DNA from: DATEPR01 sp963780635
GTDB lineage: Bacteria > Actinomycetota > Actinomycetes > Mycobacteriales > Pseudonocardiaceae
Length of the DNA: 64,000 bases
Direction: 5' to 3'
NCBI GenBank assembly: GCA_963780635.1
Contig: CAWACW010000015.1
Location: 496,001-560,000 of the forward strand
Position 1 is the stretch's first letter. Every line of letters begins with the position of its first letter. The position numbers and the translations under genes are program-made. This document shows, piece after piece, positions 51,844 through 59,822 of the stretch. The notes under the pieces are model-generated. The model made no database searches. It saw only the letters and a program-made list of their open reading frames with translations, and was not told the DNA's origin.

Positions 51844-52353
51844 TCAGCCCGTGGGTACCGCGTCGAGGAGCTTGAGGACCGCTCGGGCGTGGGCAACCGC
51901 GAACTCCGCGACCGCCTTGCCGTAGGGGTCTTCCGCCTCCTTGACGGCCGTCCGCGCGGCGTCCTGCTGTGCCGCGTAGGAGGCCTTCGCCGAGCTGACC
52001 AGGTCGGCCCTCTGCTTGGCAGTGAGCGACGCCGCGTGCACGACGCGGAGGATGAGCGGGCTGCGCAGGTGATCCGGACCCGGCTCGCTGACGAGCCACG
52101 CCTTGAACGCCTTCTTGCCCGCCGCCGTGATCACGTACTGCTGACTCGATCGGGGACCTTGTTTTCCAAGCCGGACCAAACCGGCTTCCGCGAGGACCGG
52201 GAGCTCCCGGTAGACCTGACTACGGGTCACGCTGAAGAACGAACCGAACCGCTCGCGCGCCGTCGTAACCAGGTCGCCACCCGTTCGGGGACCCTCGTGC
52301 AGGAGGCCCAGTAGGGCCGCCGCCGTTGCATTGAGATCTGACACATCCTCCAC
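51844..52353 (-). CDS. PadR-family transcriptional regulator
   Basis: This 169-residue protein has the PadR winged helix at residues 8-80 (LNATAAALLGLLHEGPRTGGDLV, SFFSVTRSQVYRELPVLAEAGLVRLG, RSSQQYVITAAGKKAF). The C-terminal helical part (LTAKQRADLVSSAKASYAAQQDAART) is the Vir_act_alpha_C type dimerisation domain. The start is either GTG 52353 or GTG 52344; neither has an ideally spaced binding site. A pair of related dyads 22 bases apart lies just upstream. Confidence 0.85.
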   Translation of the reverse strand: MEDVSDLNATAAALLGLLHEGPRTGGDLVTTARERFGSFFSVTRSQVYRELPVLAEAGLVRLGKQGPRSSQQYVITAAGKKAFKAWLVSEPGPDHLRSPLILRVVHAASLTAKQRADLVSSAKASYAAQQDAARTAVKEAEDPYGKAVAEFAVAHARAVLKLLDAVPTG

Positions 52354-52691
52354 GGTGCCACGCCGAAGCCAAGCTGTCCACAGTGGCCAGCCGTTCTGTC
52401 CATTGTGGCTGATCACAAGGACGCTGTGACTACGCCGAGTGGAGCAGTCGTCACGCCAACCGACCCTGCTCCCCGCACCCAGATCAACTCGAACGGCGGT
52501 ACCAAGGAGACGATCGACGGCGGCTGTTCGCGATCAGCACGGTAGGTAGCCGCTCCGCCGGGCGGGTGATGCGCGCTACTGCGAACCGGTGGAAATCAGC
52601 GTCGCGTGGCGCCGCCCGCCCCGGCACGCCGCACCATCTTTCTGGTGGACGCGAAAAGGTCCATCAGATCGATCGGCTGCGGAGGTGCGCG
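52354..52691. other. intergenic region with paired dyad-like sites
   Basis: No gene is seen in these 338 bases. TGTCCACAGTGGC (52375-52387) and TGTCCATTGTGGC (52397-52409) are similar 13-mers exactly 22 bases apart and 22-34 bases from the PadR start, so they may be its operator. The rest shows nothing I can name. Confidence 0.4.
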
Positions 52692-52889
52692 ATGGGTCTG
52701 CTGTGGAACTCGAAACTGGCGGGACACAAGGTGGTCAAGGGTGCCAGATCCTGGGCTACCGGCGGCCAACCGGGCTACGACGAGTGTCAAGGCTGTGGGA
52801 AGAAGTTGCGCCGGCACCGCAAGGTGTACGGCGACTACCGGGTCTGCTCTCCCACCTGCGCTCACTTCATGGTGACGCACTGGAAGTGA
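52692..52889 (+). CDS. small zinc-ribbon-like protein
   Basis: This 65-residue basic protein starts at ATG 52692, with CGGAGG about 8 bases upstream. Four cysteines, CQGCGKK and CSPTC about 20 residues later, could hold one zinc ion. Most of the remainder is basic (KLRRHRKVYGDYR). Small actinobacterial proteins of this look are usually of unknown function. There is no operon partner. Confidence 0.65.
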   Translation: MGLLWNSKLAGHKVVKGARSWATGGQPGYDECQGCGKKLRRHRKVYGDYRVCSPTCAHFMVTHWK

Positions 52890-52980
52890 AAACACGGATG
52901 ACCCGATGACGGGTTGTCCCGATTTGTCGGTGATCACATCTCGGGGTGTCGGCCTGACCGTCCGGTGTGGACGGGTAAGC

Positions 52981-53550
52981 TCAGGCCGACACGTCGGTCG
53001 ATCCGCCACTGCGCCGATAGACACCGTCCACTCGGCTCAACAGATCCTCGTCGACCAGATACCGGCGCACGCTGACGTGGTCCACGCCACTGCCCTCGGT
53101 CCACGTTACGAGTGTCACGTCGACCTCCGATTCGGAGTAGCTGACCCCGGGTTCGAAGGCCTGGGCGACGTGATCGAGCACCACGAGCCGGCTCGACCGC
53201 TGGGCGGGCATCCCGAGCAACCGGCCATCTCGGACGAACGTGCGCAGCACCGTGGTCACGCGTTCGTCCGCGTAGCCGAAGTCCTCGCGCGGCGGCACGA
53301 TCGCGGCCTGCCGCGCCAAGTCGCCGAAGACCTGCCCGGCCGCGGTGGCCCGCCGCCCGTCGAACTCGACCAGACCGCCGTCGGCCAGCTTGCGCAGCCC
53401 GGTCAGCACATCCCGGGTCGCCAATCCCGTCACCGTCGCCAGATCGGCCGGGGTTTCGGAGCCGAGCACCACGGCCGCGAACACCCGCAGTCGCGCCGGC
53501 TCGGCCAGCAAGCGCACGACATCGTCCCCGGTCACCGTCACCTGCTGCAC
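52981..53550 (-). CDS. DUF2087-containing winged-helix regulator
   Basis: This 189-residue protein has an N-terminal ArsR-like helix-turn-helix (VVRLLAEPARLRVFAAVVLG, ADLATVTGLATRDVLTGLRKLADGGLV). The C-terminal DUF2087 domain carries its usual core: LRTFVRDGRLLGMPAQRSSRLVVLDHVAQAFEPGVSYSESEVDVTL and VSVRRYLVDEDLLSRVDGVYRRSGG. DUF2087 proteins are thought to be DNA-binding regulators. It is divergent from the DUF2630 gene. Confidence 0.88.
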   Translation of the reverse strand: MQQVTVTGDDVVRLLAEPARLRVFAAVVLGSETPADLATVTGLATRDVLTGLRKLADGGLVEFDGRRATAAGQVFGDLARQAAIVPPREDFGYADERVTTVLRTFVRDGRLLGMPAQRSSRLVVLDHVAQAFEPGVSYSESEVDVTLVTWTEGSGVDHVSVRRYLVDEDLLSRVDGVYRRSGGSTDVSA

Positions 53551-53612
53551 GGCTGGAGACCGTAGCGCGGTCTCCGGCGGTAGCGGTACCTGATTGGCGG
53601 CATGATGGGCGC

Positions 53613-53858
53613 ATGGACGACAAGGACGTGATGGGCCACATCGACGAGCTCATCGCCGAGGAGCACCAGCTGCGCGCGAAGGCGATCGGCACCCCTGGGC
53701 TCAGTGAGCAGGAGCGCACCCGGCTGCGCGAGATCGAGGCCCGTCTCGACCAGTGCTGGGACCTGCTGCGGCAGCGGCGTGCCAAGAAGGAGTTCGGCGA
53801 GGACCCGAACACCGCGCAGACCCGCCCGATCGACGAGGTCGAGCACTACCGGAACTGA
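53613..53858 (+). CDS. DUF2630 family protein
   Basis: This 81-residue helical protein has the family layout: DVMGHIDELIAEEHQLRAKA, LSEQERTRLREIEARLDQCWDLLRQRRAKKEFGEDPN and a C-terminal VEHYRN. It is predicted to be a two-helix coiled coil. No function is known for the family. A LexA box begins four bases after its stop. Confidence 0.88.
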   Translation: MDDKDVMGHIDELIAEEHQLRAKAIGTPGLSEQERTRLREIEARLDQCWDLLRQRRAKKEFGEDPNTAQTRPIDEVEHYRN

Positions 53859-53861
53859 GAG

Positions 53862-53877
53862 TCGAACATGTGTTCGA
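53862..53877 (+). promoter_or_regulatory. LexA (SOS) box with -10 element
   Basis: TCGAACATGTGTTCGA is a perfect match to the actinobacterial LexA box. Nine bases later TAGACT (53886-53891) can serve as a -10 element on the plus strand, a layout typical of SOS promoters. No protein-coding start follows within a kilobase. Confidence 0.7.
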
Positions 53878-53897
53878 TTCCGTGTTAGACTCAGCGT

Positions 53898-53936
53898 GCG
53901 GCCGGGCCTGATGGGGGAAGCATCGGGCCCGGCCGC
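53898..53936 (+). terminator. strong stem-loop just after the SOS promoter
   Basis: GCGGCCGGGCC (53898-53908) pairs with GGCCCGGCCGC (53926-53936), and the loop can add TGATG/CATC pairs. It begins about where a transcript from the LexA-box promoter would start. It may be a terminator of the preceding gene or a structured short RNA. Confidence 0.55.
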
Positions 53937-54173
53937 CACGTAACCGCCGCGAGCCCGGCAGCGTTGGCCTTCCGGTCCGGTCAGTGCAGTGCGCCACAGC
54001 CGGGTCCGAGCCCGGGTCGCTCGGCCGCTGTCGCCCCGCCGGCCGTTGCTGTCGCCCTGCCGGCCGTTGCCGTCGCTCCGCCACGGCGTTGGTCCCACAC
54101 CAGGGTCGTCCTCCCTGCGGTCGGTGTCGTGCCGCTGCCCCTGCTGCCCTCCCGCCGGGCCGTGGCCGCGCGG

Positions 54174-54757
54174 TTGCCGGCTCCGGCGACTCCACCCCTC
54201 CACCGAACGCCGGCACGTCCCCAGTGGCGACGTGCGGCCCTGCCGAGCGCCGTTCGGTCACGCGGCCGCCGCCGAACCGGGAGCGTCGGTTTCACTCATC
54301 TGCCCGCTCCGGCGACTCCGCGCCCCACCGAACGCCGGGTGGCGATGTGCGGCCCGGTCAAGCCATGGCCGCACGATTCCCGCCGAGCGCCGTTCGGTCA
54401 CGCGGCCGCCGCCGAACCGGGAGCGTCGGTTTCACTCATCTGCCCGCTCCGGCGACTCCGCGCCCCACCGAACGCCGGGTGGCGATGTGCGGCCCGGTCA
54501 AGCCATGGCCGCACGATTCCCGCCGAGCGCCGTTCGGTCACGCGGCCGCCGCCGAACCGGGAGCGTCGGTTTCCCTCATCTGCCGGCTCCGGCGACTCCA
54601 CCCACACCGAACGCTGGCACGTCCCCGGTGGCGATGTACGGCCCTGTCGAGCCATGGCCGCACGATCCCCGCCGAGCGCCGTCGGGTCACGCGCCCGCCC
54701 GGACCTGGCGCGGTGCCCATATGGCTTCGTCGCCGCCGGCGCGTCGGTTTTCACACA
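54174..54757. repeat. 140-bp tandem repeat array
   Basis: CTCCGGCGACTCC recurs at 54181, 54307, 54447 and 54587, with a partial fifth copy near 54738. The units at 54301-54440 and 54441-54580 differ at one base in 140. Each full unit contains the dyad GTGCGGCC...GGCCGCAC and the block GAGCGCCGTTCGGTCACG. The period is not a multiple of three, so long open frames across it are not genes. It occupies most of the 1-kb gap between DUF2630 and the aquaporin-like gene. Confidence 0.85.
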
Positions 54758-54878
54758 TCCAGGGTGATGCGGGTGCGGTGCGGCAGGGCGATCGTCGGAA
54801 CGTGCCGAGGCGTCGCAGCCGACCACCATCGTGGGCCCGCGGGCACCCAGCGCCAAGGGAAGCCGGAAGGGGTGCCAG

Positions 54879-55760
54879 ATGACCAGCCAGCCGCCCGGGC
54901 CCCAGCCGTCAGTACGACCTGCCCATGAGGCAGCGGTCGATCATGCCGAGGTCGCCCTGCGATCCATCGGGCAGCCGAACTCGGTCACCAGCCAGTTCGA
55001 CTTCTGGAACGACAAGTACGAGGGACGGCGCCTGTTCTCCGAGTTGCTGGGGACTTTCTTCCTGGTCCTGGTCGCCGTCGGCGGCGGCATGGTCAACGCC
55101 CGTTTCGGCGGGAACGCGGTCCCGTCCGGCGCGCGGGTGGTGGCACCCGCGCTGATGGTGGCCGCCGTCATCCTGTTCATGGGAACGGTTTCCGGCGCGC
55201 ACCTGAACCCGGCGGTGAGCGTCGCCTTCGCGCTGCGGGGCGATTTCCCGTGGAAGCGCGTCCCCGCCTACGTCGTCACCCAGTTCGTCGGCGCCGCGCT
55301 GGCCACGTTGCTGTTGTGGGCGCTGGTCGGCAAGCAGGGCAGCGCGGGCCTCACCCTGCCCGGCAGCGGTATCTCGACCACCACCGCGATGTGGTGGGAA
55401 CTGGTCCTCACCGCCGGCCTGGTGAGCGTGATCCTGGGCACCGCGTCGGGTGCCCAGCAGATCGGGTCGCTGGCCGCCATCGGCGTGGGCAGCTACATCG
55501 CGCTGGCCGGGCTGTGGGGGTCTCCGGTCAGCGGCGCGTCGATGAACCCGGCCCGGTCGCTCGGTCCGGCCCTGGTGCTCGGCGACTGGACCTCGTGGTG
55601 GGCGTATCTCGTCGGCCCGGTGGGCGGCTGTGTCATCGCGGTGGGCATCGCCTTTGTCCTGCGGAGCAGTGGCGGCGGGCGAAGCGGGCTGTCGGCGGCA
55701 CAGGGCACGCTCGGCGTCGATTGGCGCCCCGGCTCGGAGCCGCGACCTTCCCAGCGGTGA
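54879..55760 (+). CDS. aquaporin/MIP-family channel
   Basis: This 293-residue channel starts at ATG 54879 with a GGAAGGGG upstream. The first 50 residues are hydrophilic. Six helices follow, with both NPA boxes, SGAHLNPAVSVAFALRG near residue 110 and SGASMNPARSLGPAL near 222, and the helix-1 segment SELLGTFFLVLVAVGGG. By family it passes water or small uncharged solutes such as glycerol. The selectivity residues cannot be judged with confidence from sequence alone. Confidence 0.9.
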   Translation: MTSQPPGPQPSVRPAHEAAVDHAEVALRSIGQPNSVTSQFDFWNDKYEGRRLFSELLGTFFLVLVAVGGGMVNARFGGNAVPSGARVVAPALMVAAVILFMGTVSGAHLNPAVSVAFALRGDFPWKRVPAYVVTQFVGAALATLLLWALVGKQGSAGLTLPGSGISTTTAMWWELVLTAGLVSVILGTASGAQQIGSLAAIGVGSYIALAGLWGSPVSGASMNPARSLGPALVLGDWTSWWAYLVGPVGGCVIAVGIAFVLRSSGGGRSGLSAAQGTLGVDWRPGSEPRPSQR

Positions 55761-55801
55761 TGCCCGGTTTGCGGCGGCGAGGATCGGGATCACCCGGTGA
55801 C

Positions 55802-55879
55802 GCGAAAACGGCCCGGACGCGAAACGGCCCGGACGCGAAACGGCCCGGACGCGAAACGGCCCGGACGCGAAACGGCCCG
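55802..55879. repeat. 16-bp tandem repeat, nearly five copies
   Basis: GCGAAACGGCCCGGAC is repeated at 55819, 55835 and 55851 exactly. A first copy at 55802 has one extra A, and a partial fifth begins at 55867 and runs into the terminator hairpin of the initiator tRNA. Confidence 0.9.
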
Positions 55880-55902
55880 CCAGATGATCTCTGGCGGGCC
55901 GT
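55872..55902 (-). terminator. hairpin downstream of tRNA-fMet
   Basis: ACGGCCCGCCAGA (55872-55884) pairs with TCTGGCGGGCCGT (55890-55902), a 13-bp stem with a 5-base loop, 8 bases after the tRNA. On the minus strand it is followed by TTTCG. Confidence 0.8.
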
Positions 55903-55910
55903 TCCGGTGG

Positions 55911-55987
55911 TGGTAGCGGGGACAGGATTCGAACCTGCGACCTCTGGGTTATGAGCCCAGCGAGCTACCGAGCTGCTCCACCCCGCG
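55911..55987 (-). tRNA. initiator tRNA-Met (anticodon CAT)
   Basis: This 77-base tRNA has CCA encoded. Initiator features are visible: C1 is unpaired with position 72 (T), and the anticodon stem has three G-C pairs next to the loop (GGGCTCATAACCC). The 5' end reads CGCGGGGTGGAGCAGCTCGG and the T arm GCAGGTTCGAATCCTG. Confidence 0.95.
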
Positions 55988-56050
55988 TTGGTAATTAGAA
56001 CCCTACCGGCTGGTGGCGGCCAGATGCAAATCGGGCCGCCACCAGCGGTT

Positions 56051-59000
56051 TTACTTGCCCGGCGTGGGTGAGGGAGGCGGAGTCGCCGGCGATGTTCCCG
56101 TCGCCGTCGGCGTGCTCGCCTGCGCCTGGTCGAACTCCGTGATCGCCTGGCCCATCGCTGTGTACGCCTTGCCGAGCGCGGTGAAGTCACCGGACTTCTG
56201 CGCGGCCTTCAACTGAGTCACCGCCTTGTTCAGGTCACTGACGGCCTTCGCCACCGCCGCGTTCGGTGGTGCCTGCGAGGTGGCCGGTGGAGTGGTCGTC
56301 TTCGGTGGTGTCGTGGTCGTCGTCGACCCGCTGTCGCCGCCCGGCGACGTCGTCGGCACGCCGGTCGAGCTGCCGAACAGGTCGCTCAGCGACGCGGACA
56401 GGCTGTCACCGAAGCCGACCCGGCCGTTGAACCCGGTCAGCACACTGGCCAGCTGTGGATAGCCCTGGACGCCGCTGGGTTCGATGTAGATCGGCTCCAC
56501 GTAGAGCAAGCCGCCGAGTAACGGCAGACTCAGCAGGTTGCCGAACACGGGTTTGACCGCGGCGTTGTTGAACAGCGTTCTGCTCTCGGTGAACTTCTGT
56601 GTCGATTCGAACTGGTTTTGCATTTGCACAGGCCCTTGGGTCTGGGTGCCCGTGGGTAGCGTCAGTACCGTGAATTGCCCATAACTGGATGGATCGGATG
56701 ATACGGACACCCATGCGGCCAGATTGGGCCTGCCTAGCGAGGTCAACGGGCTGGTCAACTGGAATGTCGGTTGCGACTGATCAGGCGCTTGGGTGATCAC
56801 GTAGTAGGGCGGCTGGTGGCTCAGGGTGTTGTCCTGCGCACCCGCGTTCGTGGTCGCCACCGAGGAGCCGTCCGTGTCCTTGGTCGGATCGCTGGGCACA
56901 CTCCAGAAGCCCTTGCTGGAGTAGAAGTCCTGCGGGCTGTTCACGTGGTAGGTGGTGAGCAGCTGCCGCTGCACCTTGAACAGGTCCTCCGGATAGCGGA
57001 AGTGGTCCTTCAGCTGCGCCGGGATCGCACTGGTGGGCTGCACCACGCCCGGGAACACGTTCTCCCACGCCTTCAGCACGGGGTCGGTGTTGTCCACCGA
57101 GTACAGGGTGACCTTGCCGGAGTAGGCGTCCACGACGGCCTTGACCGAGTTGCGGATGTAGCTGATCTGCGTCTCGGGCTGCTTGGCCACGCCGGTCAGC
57201 GAGTCGTTCGTCGCGTCGCCCAGCTGCATCTTCTGCGAGTACGGGTAGTTGTCCAGCGTGGTGTACGCGTCCACGATCCAGGCGATCCGGTTGGCGCCGT
57301 CGCTGTCGGTCACCACGGCCGGGTAGGGGTCGCCGTCGACGGTCAGCCAGGGTGCGACGTCCTCGACGCGCTCCCGCGGATTCCGGTTGAAGATGATCTT
57401 CGAGTTGTCCGCGATGGCGTCACTGAACAGGAAGTTCCGCTCGCCGTAGTGCAGTGCGAACGCCAGCCGGTTGAACCAGTTGGACAGCGAGACGCCACCC
57501 GATCCGGTGTAGGTGTAGCGGGTCGAGTCGGTGTCGTACTCACGCGACGGGCCCGGCCCGCCGACCACGGCGTACTCGTTGTCCAGCAGGCCGTAGTAGA
57601 TGCGCGGCTGGCTGACCTTGATCGGCCCGTTGTTGTTCAGGTCGCTGACGCCGAACACCGGGTAGCCGCCGCTGCCGGTCGCGTCCTGCGGCCCGTTCTG
57701 CACCTGGTTGGCCGGCGCGTACACGAAGCCGTCGCCGTGCGTGTAGACGAGGTGCTCGTTGATCCAGTCCCGCTGGTTGGGCTGCAGGCTCGTCGGGTTG
57801 ATCTCGCGAGCCGCGACCACGTAGTCCTGCGTCTTGCCGCCGACGTCGTAGCGGTCGATGTTCAGGTTGGGCGGGAAGCCGAAGATGTTGCGACCCTGCT
57901 CCAGCTGCGTGAACGTCGGCGACAGCACGTTCGGGTCGAGCACCCGGATGTTCGGGATCGTCGAGGTGTCCGAGCTGATCTGGGCCAGCGACGGGTTCGA
58001 CTTGGCCGGGTCGTAGCTGACCGTGTCGATCTTGTTCGGTGTCAGCCCGTAGGCCTGCCGGGTCGCCGTCAGGTTGCGCTGGATCGGCACCTGCTCCTTC
58101 TGCAGGGCGTTCGCGTTCACCGAGAACTGCTGCAGGATCGCGGGCCAGGCCGCGCCGATCAGGATGCTCGACAGGACCAGCAGCACCAGCGCGATGGCGG
58201 GTAGCTGCAGGTTGCGCAGGAAGGCACCGGCGAAGAACGCCAGCGCGCAGAACACCGCGATGCACAACAGGATCAATTTCGCGGGCAGCAGCGCGTTGAG
58301 GTCCGTGTAGGTGGCACCGGTGAACTTGTCGTTGTCGTTGGACGACAGCAGTTCGTACCGGTCGGTGAAGTACGCGAAGGCCTTGAGCAGGACGAACAGC
58401 CCGATCAGCACCGCCAGCTGCACGCGGGCGGGCGCCGAGAGCTGCCCGCCGCGGCCGGCCAGCCGGATGCCGCCGAAGATGTACTGGGCGATCAGCGCGC
58501 CGAAGAAGGCGATGGTGACCGCGATGAACAGCCAGTTCTTCAGCCACAGGACGAACGGCAGGGTGAAGGCGTAGAAGCCGATGTCCTTGCCGAACTGCGG
58601 GTCCGTGACACCGAACGACGTGCCGTGCATGAACAGCTGCACCAGCTGCCAGTCGCCCTGCGCGGACAGGCCCGCGATCAGGCCGATGACCAGCGGGATA
58701 CCGATCCCGACCAGGCGCAGTCGCCGCACGATGGCCGTCCGGTAGCGGGACAGCGGGTCGTCCACCCCGGTCACCGGCACGAACACCGGCCGGCTCCGGT
58801 ACGCGACGATCATGTTGAGCGACAGCGCACCACCGACGAGCACGCCGATCACCAGGAACAACACGAACCGCGTGACGTTGATCGTGGTGAACACCGACCG
58901 GTACCCGACCTCGCCGAACCACAGCCAGTTCACGTACGTGTCGATCAGTCGACCGCCCGTGATGAGCAGGATCAGCACGACCAGGCCGATGATCAGCAGA

Positions 59001-59056
59001 ATTCGGCTGCGGCGGGACAGCTTCGGCAGTCCCGCCGCCGAGGGCCTAGTGGCCAC
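56051..59056 (-). CDS. UPF0182 family large membrane protein
   Basis: This protein has 1001 residues and starts with GTG 59056 (VATRPSAAGLPKLSRRSR), with GGAG 10 bases upstream. Seven helices lie in the first 310 residues, with the family signature YVNWLWFGEVGYRSVFTT near residue 55. A large outer domain follows to about residue 900 (NLTATRQAYGL, YGLLDNEYAVVGGPGPSREYD, RVEDVAPWLTVDGDPYPAVV). The C-terminal 100 residues are a Thr/Pro-rich linker and a short helical end. It is conserved across actinobacteria; function unknown. In M. tuberculosis the equivalent lies in the same neighbourhood. Confidence 0.92.
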   Translation of the reverse strand: MATRPSAAGLPKLSRRSRILLIIGLVVLILLITGGRLIDTYVNWLWFGEVGYRSVFTTINVTRFVLFLVIGVLVGGALSLNMIVAYRSRPVFVPVTGVDDPLSRYRTAIVRRLRLVGIGIPLVIGLIAGLSAQGDWQLVQLFMHGTSFGVTDPQFGKDIGFYAFTLPFVLWLKNWLFIAVTIAFFGALIAQYIFGGIRLAGRGGQLSAPARVQLAVLIGLFVLLKAFAYFTDRYELLSSNDNDKFTGATYTDLNALLPAKLILLCIAVFCALAFFAGAFLRNLQLPAIALVLLVLSSILIGAAWPAILQQFSVNANALQKEQVPIQRNLTATRQAYGLTPNKIDTVSYDPAKSNPSLAQISSDTSTIPNIRVLDPNVLSPTFTQLEQGRNIFGFPPNLNIDRYDVGGKTQDYVVAAREINPTSLQPNQRDWINEHLVYTHGDGFVYAPANQVQNGPQDATGSGGYPVFGVSDLNNNGPIKVSQPRIYYGLLDNEYAVVGGPGPSREYDTDSTRYTYTGSGGVSLSNWFNRLAFALHYGERNFLFSDAIADNSKIIFNRNPRERVEDVAPWLTVDGDPYPAVVTDSDGANRIAWIVDAYTTLDNYPYSQKMQLGDATNDSLTGVAKQPETQISYIRNSVKAVVDAYSGKVTLYSVDNTDPVLKAWENVFPGVVQPTSAIPAQLKDHFRYPEDLFKVQRQLLTTYHVNSPQDFYSSKGFWSVPSDPTKDTDGSSVATTNAGAQDNTLSHQPPYYVITQAPDQSQPTFQLTSPLTSLGRPNLAAWVSVSSDPSSYGQFTVLTLPTGTQTQGPVQMQNQFESTQKFTESRTLFNNAAVKPVFGNLLSLPLLGGLLYVEPIYIEPSGVQGYPQLASVLTGFNGRVGFGDSLSASLSDLFGSSTGVPTTSPGGDSGSTTTTTPPKTTTPPATSQAPPNAAVAKAVSDLNKAVTQLKAAQKSGDFTALGKAYTAMGQAITEFDQAQASTPTATGTSPATPPPSPTPGK

Positions 59057-59250
59057 TGGGACACGCTCCTGACACGGTTCGATCGGGTGTACCACCACGG
59101 GTGACCACGGCCGACGGACGCCACCGGGGCAACAGGACGACCACCCGCTGTTCTCTCAACTCTACGGACGCCGTGTTCGGTTCCCGTGTCGGCCGCCGAT
59201 CGGGGCCGGTCGGGTTCGGGGCCGGTCGGCTCGATGGGACGATTGACGGC

Positions 59251-59814
59251 ATGTCTGCCCCAGGGACTCCGGCCGGGCCACCCTCGTCTCCGACCTCGCT
59301 GCCGCAGGTCGTCCGGGAGGTGGAGGACTTCGCGGCGAGCGCGGGCTGGGACCAGCCGCCGCAGCTGTTCGCCCTGGTCGCCACCGCGGATCTGCTGGCC
59401 AGGCAGCCGGAGCTGGACGGCCAGGTGGACGCGGCCAGCTCACTCACCCCGGTCGCCCAGGAGCCGCTGCCCGGCGACGACATCGCCGAGACGCTGGCCG
59501 GGATCGTGTGGCCGGAGACCGTGACGGGTTGCGCGCTGGTGCAGGAGATCGTCGTGCTGCCACCGGACGCCGAGGCCGAACTGGTGGACGAGTCGGGCAC
59601 CGGCCAGGACGCGGACGCGGCCCGGATGCGTCGAATCGCGATGGAGCACCCGCAGCGGCGGGAGGCCCGGCTGGTGGCGGGTGTGCTGCGGGACGGGTCG
59701 GCGGCGTGCGTGCTGCGGGTGCGCGGCGACCAGGACAGCCCGGACGAGATCGTCGAGCACCCCGAACTCGCGCCCAACCTGGTGGACGCCCTGCGCGAGA
59801 CGCTGCGCGACTGA
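59251..59814 (+). CDS. PPA1309 family protein
   Basis: This 187-residue cytoplasmic protein starts at ATG 59251. The family markers are the N-terminal LPQVVREVEDFAASAGWDQPPQLFALVATADLL, the IVWPETVTGCALVQEIVVLPP core, and ARLVAGVLRDGSAACVLRVR followed by LAPNLVDALRETL. The role is unknown. The gene usually lies between UPF0182 and the PDZ/S16 protease gene, as here, in the opposite direction to both. Confidence 0.88.
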   Translation: MSAPGTPAGPPSSPTSLPQVVREVEDFAASAGWDQPPQLFALVATADLLARQPELDGQVDAASSLTPVAQEPLPGDDIAETLAGIVWPETVTGCALVQEIVVLPPDAEAELVDESGTGQDADAARMRRIAMEHPQRREARLVAGVLRDGSAACVLRVRGDQDSPDEIVEHPELAPNLVDALRETLRD

Positions 59815-59822
59815 CCTCCTCC

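Noticed and set aside
53964..54928. Long open frames through the 140-bp repeats
   Set aside because: Several frames are open at once, the period is not divisible by three, and the products are low-complexity Arg/Ala/Pro repeats.
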